From the NCBI GenBank assembly GCA_029265405.1, contig JAJUJI010000013.1:34312-98311 (forward strand): 64,000 nucleotides of DNA, given 5' to 3'. A program made the position numbers and the translations under genes. Below, piece by piece: positions 59,035-64,000 of this stretch; the stretch's first letter is position 1, and every line of letters starts with the position of its first letter. Source of the stretch: Clostridiales bacterium. Lineage in GTDB: Bacteria; Bacillota; Clostridia; Oscillospirales; Oscillospiraceae. The notes beneath the pieces were generated by a model, which did no database searches, was not told the DNA's origin, and saw nothing but the letters and a program-made list of their open reading frames with translations.

Positions 59035-59069
59035 GGTCAGGACCGGTTCTTGACCGCCTGTTTTTTCGT
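59035..59069 (+). terminator. Terminator after the rhamnosidase gene
   Basis: CGGTCAGGA and TTCTTGACCG form an imperfect stem, followed by CCTGTTTTTTCG. It lies about 65 bases after the GH78 stop. Confidence 0.72.
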
Positions 59070-59143
59070 TTGGCAAACCAAAAAGCAATGCCAACATAAA
59101 CTAAATAAAGCTAACTGGATACAACGACAACTAGCTAAATGCA

Positions 59144-59172
59144 TTGACAAAAAGAAAGCGGTTGATTATAAT
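59144..59172 (+). promoter_or_regulatory. Consensus promoter of the tungstate locus
   Basis: TTGACA (59144-59149) and TATAAT (59167-59172) are 17 bases apart, a perfect match, 51 bases before the regulator start. A second TATAAT at about 59193 is also present. The strong promoter suggests control by repression. Confidence 0.88.
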
Positions 59173-59223
59173 TAAGACCGGATACGTCAGCATATAATAT
59201 GGATTTCGGAAAGGGGAAGGCTT

Positions 59224-60144
59224 ATGGCCGACGAAACGCTGCTGACTGTTGAAGAGGCTTCAAAACTGCTGAAAATTTCCAAGTATACCATATACGAACT
59301 GGCCAAGCGGGGAGAGCTGCCCTTTCGGAGAATAGGCCGTCAGCTAAGGTTTGAGCGCGGCGCTCTTCAGCGGTACCTGCAGGGAGATAACCGGCAGGCT
59401 CCTGCGGTTGAAAATAGCGGGATTGCAAATCAAAAGCCTTCCCCTAATATTTTGCGTTTTATAGGCAGCCACGAACCGAGCCTTGAGCTGCTCATTGATT
59501 TTTTGAAGCATTCTTCCTCGGGAGTAAGCCTTTTGCCATCCTTCAGAGGCAGCATGGAGGGGCTTATCGCCCTATACCGGCGAAAGGCTGACATCGCGGG
59601 GGCGCACCTGTGGGACGAGCAAACGGGAGAGTACAACCTTCCGTTCATAAGACACGTGCTTCCCGGAGAGGCGCCTGCGGTGATTAATCTGGTGCAGCGC
59701 GTGCAGGGTTGGATCGTTCAGCCTGGCAACCCCTTTAAGCTGGAGACTATGGAGGATATCTCTAAAGAGGGACTGCGGTTTGTGAACCGGCAAAAAGGCT
59801 CCGGAACGAGGTTGAGGCTGGATTCGTTCCTGCGGAAAAAAGGAATAGCGCCGGCCTCCATAAAGGGCTATGAGCTTGAGGAAAATACGCATATTGGCGT
59901 CGCCTGCCGGGTCGCAAACGGAGAGGCGGACGCCGGAATAGCCGTAAAAGCCGCAGCCGAGCGGCTCGGCCTTGATTTCGTACCGTTGTTCAGCGAAAGG
60001 TATGACCTTATTTGCCTTCAAGAGGCGAGCGAAACCAAGCAATGGCAAAGCCTGGTTTCGGCGCTGCGATCGGAGCAGTTCAAGCACGCGGTAAACAGCT
60101 GCTCCGGTTATGATACAAGCTTAACGGGCAAATATATGAATTGA
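59224..60144 (+). CDS. Excisionase-type DNA-binding regulator with molybdate/tungstate-binding-protein-like domain
   Basis: A 306-residue regulator. The N-terminal helix-turn-helix (about 5-55) is of excisionase/MerR-like type (LTVEEASKLLKISKYTIYEL). A linker (about 56-75) leads into a periplasmic-binding-protein-fold domain (about 80-300) with SGTRLRLDSF and a central HIGVACRVANGEADAG, the PBP-like block of the molybdate/tungstate sensor family. It probably senses intracellular tungstate or molybdate and represses or activates tupABC directly downstream (13 bases to tupA). The start ATG has GGAAAGGGG upstream. This type differs from ModE, which uses a winged HTH and a TOBE domain. Confidence 0.82.
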   Translation: MADETLLTVEEASKLLKISKYTIYELAKRGELPFRRIGRQLRFERGALQRYLQGDNRQAPAVENSGIANQKPSPNILRFIGSHEPSLELLIDFLKHSSSGVSLLPSFRGSMEGLIALYRRKADIAGAHLWDEQTGEYNLPFIRHVLPGEAPAVINLVQRVQGWIVQPGNPFKLETMEDISKEGLRFVNRQKGSGTRLRLDSFLRKKGIAPASIKGYELEENTHIGVACRVANGEADAGIAVKAAAERLGLDFVPLFSERYDLICLQEASETKQWQSLVSALRSEQFKHAVNSCSGYDTSLTGKYMN

Positions 60145-60157
60145 GAGGTAAACGATA

Positions 60158-61054
60158 ATGATTGGGACGAAAAGAAAAACAAAAAAGCTGCTGCTTGCGG
60201 CGGCATCGGCTATTTTGCTGCTGCTTTCGGGGTGCGCGCAGGATAAGGAGCCTTCGGCCGGAGGCGCGCAGGCTGAGACGCCGGCCAATCCGGATCTAAT
60301 CCTGGCGACGACGACGAGCACTCAGGATTCGGGCCTGCTTGACGTGCTGATCCCGGAGTTTGAAAAGGCTACGGGCTATAAAGTAAAAACTATAGCCGTC
60401 GGCAGCGGGCAGGCTTTGGCAATGGGCGAAAAGGGCGAAGCCGATGTGCTGCTCACCCACGCGCCGGCATCCGAGAAGAAGCTGGTTGAGAATAAGGACG
60501 TCGTCAACTACCAATTGGTAATGCATAATGATTTCATTCTTGTAGGCCCTCCCTCAGATCCGGCGAAGGTTAAGGAAATGGAAACGGCTGCGGAGGCTTT
60601 TAAAGCCATATATGACAGCAAGTCTATATTTGTATCGCGCGGGGACGATTCGGGTACGGACAAAAAGGAAAAAGCCCTATGGGAGGAAGCCGGCGTTGAG
60701 CCGGAAGGCCAATGGTATCAGGAGAGCGGCTCCGGAATGGGCCAGACGCTGAATATAGCCTCCCAAAAGGGCGGATATACGCTTACGGACAGGGCGACCT
60801 TTCTGGCGCAAAAGGAAAACCTGAAGCTTGAAATCGTTTTTGAGGGCGACAAATCGCTTTTGAACATATACCATGTGATGCAGGTCAATCCGGAGAAAAA
60901 CGACAAGATCAACAGCGAAGGAGCCAAAGCGTTTGTAGAGTTCATGATCGATTCCAAGACTCAGGATATGATCGCCGAATTCGGAAAAGACGAATATGGC
61001 GAACCGCTTTTCTTCAAGGACGCGGGCCTTAGCGAAGATCAAGTGGGCGGCTAG
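60158..61054 (+). CDS. tupA: Tungstate ABC transporter, substrate-binding lipoprotein
   Basis: A 298-residue lipoprotein with Cys26 in LLSGC. The mature part begins with ATTTSTQDSG, the TTTS anion-binding motif of TupA proteins, and later has SRGDDSGTDKKE and the YTLTDRATFLA block. It binds tungstate with high affinity at the cell surface. It lies in order before tupB and tupC. Tungstate is preferred to molybdate in the TupA group, which uses this TTTS signature. Tungsten-dependent aldehyde oxidoreductases are typical clients in anaerobes, but none is in this window. Confidence 0.94.
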   Translation: MIGTKRKTKKLLLAAASAILLLLSGCAQDKEPSAGGAQAETPANPDLILATTTSTQDSGLLDVLIPEFEKATGYKVKTIAVGSGQALAMGEKGEADVLLTHAPASEKKLVENKDVVNYQLVMHNDFILVGPPSDPAKVKEMETAAEAFKAIYDSKSIFVSRGDDSGTDKKEKALWEEAGVEPEGQWYQESGSGMGQTLNIASQKGGYTLTDRATFLAQKENLKLEIVFEGDKSLLNIYHVMQVNPEKNDKINSEGAKAFVEFMIDSKTQDMIAEFGKDEYGEPLFFKDAGLSEDQVGG

Positions 61055-61066
61055 CGCGGAGCTGAA

Positions 61067-61756
61067 ATGGAGCTTGTTTACAGCGGTCTTGTTAAGGCTT
61101 TCCGCATGCTCATAACAGGCGATCCGGAGGTCTATCGGATAACCCTTCTGACGCTTCGCGTTTCCGGCACGGCAACATTGATAAGCCTGCTGTTTGGCAT
61201 ACCTTTCGGGACTGTGCTGGCCTTTACGAAATTTCCCGGCCGCCGGCTGCTTTTGAGCGTGGTAAATACCGGAATGGGGCTTCCGCCTGTGGTTGTAGGC
61301 CTATGGATATCGATTTTTCTCTGGAGATCCGGCCCTCTGGGCTTTCTCGGCTTGCTGTATACGCCCGCAGCCATCATTATCGCCCAGGCGGTCATAGCCT
61401 CGCCGATAGTCGCCGGCTTGACGGCCGCGGCTTTGCAGCAAATCGATCCAAAATTGCGTTTGCAAATAAAAGCGTTGGGCGCAACCGGAGGGCAATGCCT
61501 TTGGCTTATGCTGAAGGAAGCTCGTTTTTCCCTGCTGGCGGCGGTAATAGCCGGATTTGGCGCCGTAGTTTCCGAAGTCGGCGCCTCAATGATGGTAGGC
61601 GGGAATGTGAAGGGCCTTACCAGAGTATTGACCACCGCTACCGTTATGGAGGTATCTAAGGGGAATTATGATGTGGCGATTGCCTTAAGCGTGATTTTGG
61701 TTCTCCTGTCATACCTGACGACACTGTGGCTGACCTTGTTGCAGCAGAAAAAATAG
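61067..61756 (+). CDS. tupB: Tungstate ABC transporter, permease
   Basis: A 229-residue permease with about five to six membrane segments. The ATPase-docking loop is seen as ALGATGGQCLWLMLKEAR. PPVVVGLWIS near residue 65 matches the TupB/ModB family. It pairs with TupC at the membrane and receives tungstate from TupA. It starts 12 bases after the tupA stop. Confidence 0.93.
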   Translation: MELVYSGLVKAFRMLITGDPEVYRITLLTLRVSGTATLISLLFGIPFGTVLAFTKFPGRRLLLSVVNTGMGLPPVVVGLWISIFLWRSGPLGFLGLLYTPAAIIIAQAVIASPIVAGLTAAALQQIDPKLRLQIKALGATGGQCLWLMLKEARFSLLAAVIAGFGAVVSEVGASMMVGGNVKGLTRVLTTATVMEVSKGNYDVAIALSVILVLLSYLTTLWLTLLQQKK

Positions 61757-61759
61757 GCG

Positions 61760-62488
61760 GTGATGAAGCGATTGCTGGCGGCGCGAAATATAAATTGGCG
61801 GCAGGATGGGAAAGAAATATTAAAAGGAATCGATTTTAGCCTGCAGCCGGGTGAGATCGTGGGGCTGGTTGGACCGAACGGCTCGGGCAAAAGCAGTCTG
61901 ATAAAGATACTGTCTTTTTTGTTGAAACCGACTTCGGGCAAGCTTGCGTTTCGGGGGATTGAGATTGCGGGCAGCGCGCCCCTTGACTTAAGGCGGCGCA
62001 TCGCGGTCGTTTTTCAGGAGCCTCTTTTGCTGAATGCGACGGTATTTGAAAACGTTGCTTTAGGTCTGAAGCTCCGGGGCACGGCGAAGCGAGACATCAG
62101 GCCCGCAGTTGAGAAATGGCTGGACAGTCTGGGCATTCTGCATCTTGCTAATCGGAACGCCCGTTCCTTATCCGGAGGGGAGGCTCAGCGCGTGAGCCTG
62201 GCCCGCGCGTTCGTGCTTAGGCCCGAGGTGCTTTTTTTGGATGAACCGTTTTCCTCGCTTGACGCACCGTCAAAGGAACGTTTGATCGAGGATGTCGAAA
62301 GCTTTTTGCATTCGACTAAAACAACCGCTTTGATAGTCAGCCACGATTTTAGTGACATTCTTCGCCTGGCGAAGCGTGCGCTTGTCTTAATAGACGGCAG
62401 GATCGAGGCTGAAGGCAGGCCTGAAGAGCTTCTAATGGGTTCGCATTCCCCATGTGTCGAAATTTTCTTAGCGCATTGGAAAAAATGA
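61760..62488 (+). CDS. tupC: Tungstate ABC transporter, ATP-binding protein
   Basis: A 242-residue ATPase with Walker A GPNGSGKSS, signature LSGGEAQRVSLARA, Walker B VLFLDEP and the H-loop IVSHDF. It has no TOBE regulatory domain, unlike ModC. It starts at GTG 61760 or the adjacent ATG 61763; AGGCGG lies just upstream. Last gene of the unit, three bases after tupB. Confidence 0.93.
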   Translation: MMKRLLAARNINWRQDGKEILKGIDFSLQPGEIVGLVGPNGSGKSSLIKILSFLLKPTSGKLAFRGIEIAGSAPLDLRRRIAVVFQEPLLLNATVFENVALGLKLRGTAKRDIRPAVEKWLDSLGILHLANRNARSLSGGEAQRVSLARAFVLRPEVLFLDEPFSSLDAPSKERLIEDVESFLHSTKTTALIVSHDFSDILRLAKRALVLIDGRIEAEGRPEELLMGSHSPCVEIFLAHWKK

Positions 62489-62545
62489 TTCAATTAATGG
62501 AGCCGGCCTTAGCTGATATATTTTTTTAGAAGCTTATAATGAAAA

Positions 62546-62584
62546 GCTTCCGCGCGGCTAAGATACGTCGCGCGGAAGCCTTTC
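62546..62584. terminator. Terminator between tupC and the solute-binding protein gene
   Basis: GCTTCCGCGCG (62546-62556) pairs perfectly with CGCGCGGAAGC (62569-62579). On the plus strand CTTTC follows, and on the minus strand TTTTC. It can serve both converging units. Confidence 0.75.
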
Positions 62585-62613
62585 ATTGCTTTGGTTATGC
62601 CGGAGCTTATTTT

Positions 62614-64000
62614 TTACTCGGCTAAGTACCTGTCGTAGGCAGCCTGGTATATGGCGACGTAGTCGGCAAAGCCGTAGTCATTGAGCCCCTGCACAAAGGC
62701 GTCCCACTGGCTCATTGGCCGTGAGCCGTCAAGGAATGTAATGTAGTTTTCCTGGAAATAGGTGTTAAGGTCGTTGCTCAGGGTCTTGATATCATTGTTT
62801 TCCTCGTCTGTGAACTCAACGGTAGACGGCCAGTCATAGGCTCCGCCGTAATTCTTTTCCGTCCACAGATCAAAGGCCTCGAGGAAGACCTCGGCTCCGT
62901 CGTATGCGTAATTCCTCTTGTGAATCTGGAGGCAGGCTTCGACAAGGCCGTTGCAGCCGTAAACGCACATGATCCATGCCAGGCCGGCTTCATGGTTGAG
63001 GCAGAAATCGGTCAGCCTGCGCTCGCCCTTGTCGTTGTATTCCCAAAGTATGCCCTCGGGTCCCCAGCTTGTGAAGTCCGAGCCTTCGTCGCTGAACCAG
63101 TAATCCCAGTAGGAAACAACCAGCGGCAGGTTCTCGCACTTGGCCGAGATTGCGCAGGAGCCGAAGTGGAAGTTGCCGGGCTTCTGGCCGTACTGAAGCA
63201 CCTGGTCCTCGGTTTTTCTGGTACGCGGAATCGGCGCGTAGGTGCAGTCGGGATCGACATTAAGATCCTGCCAGGCCTTGACCTCGGAAGGAGTAAATAT
63301 GCAGGCCGCCACATCGCCGTTTGTCAGCTCTGACGTCATTTCCTGGGTGTTTCCGAAGCTTGAATAATTGGGATGGATGATCCCCTCGGTATACCATTTG
63401 TTGAGCATGGTCATAAGCTCGCGGTCGTCCTCCGTAGTGCCGCAGAACTGAACCTTGCCGTCAACCACACGCATATAGCTCAGGCCGCCGGAGTAGGCCG
63501 CGGTATTGTAGCCGGAGAAGCTTACGCCGCCGGTCAGCTCAATGGTCTTGAATATTGCCAGGGGAGCTATTCCGTAGTTGGTTTTGAAGGCCGTAAGGAC
63601 GTTGTAGAGCTTGTCGAAGGTGGTGACGTTCTTAGCCTCGCCGAGGCCCAGCTCGTTCATGTAGTCCTGGCGCAGCCAGTAGCCCGTGCCGGGAGCGGGA
63701 TCGACCAGCATCCCGTAGAAGGCCGGAATGATGTCGTCCTCAAGGAATACGCGCTGGTACACATCCGTTTTCTTATTGAATTCACCGTTAATCTTGCTGC
63801 GGTTCCATACCTCGTAGAGGTAGTTGGGCATGTACTCGCGGTAGGGATAGAGGTTTGCGAAATATCCTTCTTCAAGTATGGCGTCCTTCACGGTGCCTTC
63901 CTTGTAGAAGAACCAGGCCTGGTCCATGATGTCGCACAGCTCGTCGGAGGCAAGGAGTGTCGCGAAGTTTTCGCTGCGGGTGTCGGAGGAAACCTCCACA
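62614..64000 (-). CDS. Extracellular sugar-binding protein, LplA type (N-terminus beyond window)
   Basis: The frame is open at the right edge; at least 461 residues are visible, ending at TAA near 62614, and the start and signal peptide lie beyond. The C-terminal two thirds fit a large LplA-like family 1 solute-binding protein of Gram-positive oligosaccharide importers: PAFYGMLVDPAPGTGYWLRQDYMNELG, then LMTMLNKWYTEGIIHPNYSSF and YWDYWFSDEG. The GTG at 63999 is most likely an internal valine codon. Permeases for it would lie to the right or be the LplB/LplC pair at 31.8 kb; no evidence links them. Confidence 0.87.
   Translation of the reverse strand, partial: VEVSSDTRSENFATLLASDELCDIMDQAWFFYKEGTVKDAILEEGYFANLYPYREYMPNYLYEVWNRSKINGEFNKKTDVYQRVFLEDDIIPAFYGMLVDPAPGTGYWLRQDYMNELGLGEAKNVTTFDKLYNVLTAFKTNYGIAPLAIFKTIELTGGVSFSGYNTAAYSGGLSYMRVVDGKVQFCGTTEDDRELMTMLNKWYTEGIIHPNYSSFGNTQEMTSELTNGDVAACIFTPSEVKAWQDLNVDPDCTYAPIPRTRKTEDQVLQYGQKPGNFHFGSCAISAKCENLPLVVSYWDYWFSDEGSDFTSWGPEGILWEYNDKGERRLTDFCLNHEAGLAWIMCVYGCNGLVEACLQIHKRNYAYDGAEVFLEAFDLWTEKNYGGAYDWPSTVEFTDEENNDIKTLSNDLNTYFQENYITFLDGSRPMSQWDAFVQGLNDYGFADYVAIYQAAYDRYLAE

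Noticed and set aside
62614..64000. Binding protein partner of the 31.8 kb permeases
   Set aside because: About 29 kb away, on the other strand and in a different unit; nothing in the sequence links them.

Overview
The window looks like chromosomal DNA from an anaerobic, low-oxygen-tolerance Clostridia-type member of the Bacillota (Firmicutes). The evidence is strong GGAGG-type ribosome binding sites, frequent TTG and GTG starts, CCA-encoded tRNAs, a SpoVB/MurJ-type flippase, lipoproteins with Gram-positive style lipoboxes, a sensory [FeFe]-hydrogenase, biotin-dependent acyl-CoA carboxyl chemistry and a tungstate transporter. Coding DNA is moderately GC-rich while the spacers are AT-rich. No genus can be named from the sequence alone.

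Layout, left to right. 1-4.7 kb: the C-terminal part of an iron/cobalamin-type binding protein, an SDR oxidoreductase, an ectodomain-less chemoreceptor, and a bicupin/tautomerase pair. 4.9-5.1 kb: tRNA-Thr and tRNA-Asp. 5.1-7.6 kb: an operon of SGNH hydrolase, DUF4358 lipoprotein and RluA-type pseudouridine synthase. 7.8-10.9 kb: a convergent pair, an Old-Yellow-Enzyme/dienoyl-CoA reductase-like flavoprotein and a UroD-superfamily protein. 11.2-20.6 kb: a peculiar transport locus mixing two sugar-importer permeases, a giant coiled-coil membrane-fusion protein, a stand-alone MacB-like periplasmic-core protein, a beta-propeller/solute-binding lipoprotein and an ABC exporter. 20.8-24.8 kb: tRNA-Leu, a glycosyltransferase and an MFS transporter. 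25.6-31.5 kb: a housekeeping operon (spoVB-like, polA, arginine phosphatase, rimI, tsaD). 31.8-33.6 kb: LplB/LplC-like permeases. 33.8-40.8 kb: ApbE, then a sensory hydrogenase module (2Fe-2S protein, HydS, PP2C phosphatase), a LysR regulator and a GltD-like flavoprotein. 41.0-43.5 kb: a CE15-like esterase.

43.6-51.8 kb holds the locus of greatest interest: eight minus-strand genes in the order GcdA-type carboxyltransferase, transcarboxylase 5S-type subunit, biotin carrier, glutaryl-CoA-dehydrogenase-like flavoprotein, crotonase, 3-hydroxybutyryl-CoA dehydrogenase, and CoA-transferase A and B. Together these could take glutarate/glutaryl-CoA to acetoacetyl-CoA. The carboxyl group of glutaconyl-CoA would be passed through biotin to pyruvate by a soluble transcarboxylase instead of being released by a sodium-pumping membrane decarboxylase, because no membrane beta subunit is present in the window. 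That substrate pairing is inferred, not shown.

52.4-64.0 kb: a DUF1848 protein, a pectin/rhamnogalacturonan-oligosaccharide set (GH4 with the CHEV motif, GH43, GH78), a tungstate regulator plus tupABC system, and the C-terminal part of a sugar-binding protein running off the right edge. Most large open frames opposite these genes are antisense shadows and are not annotated.
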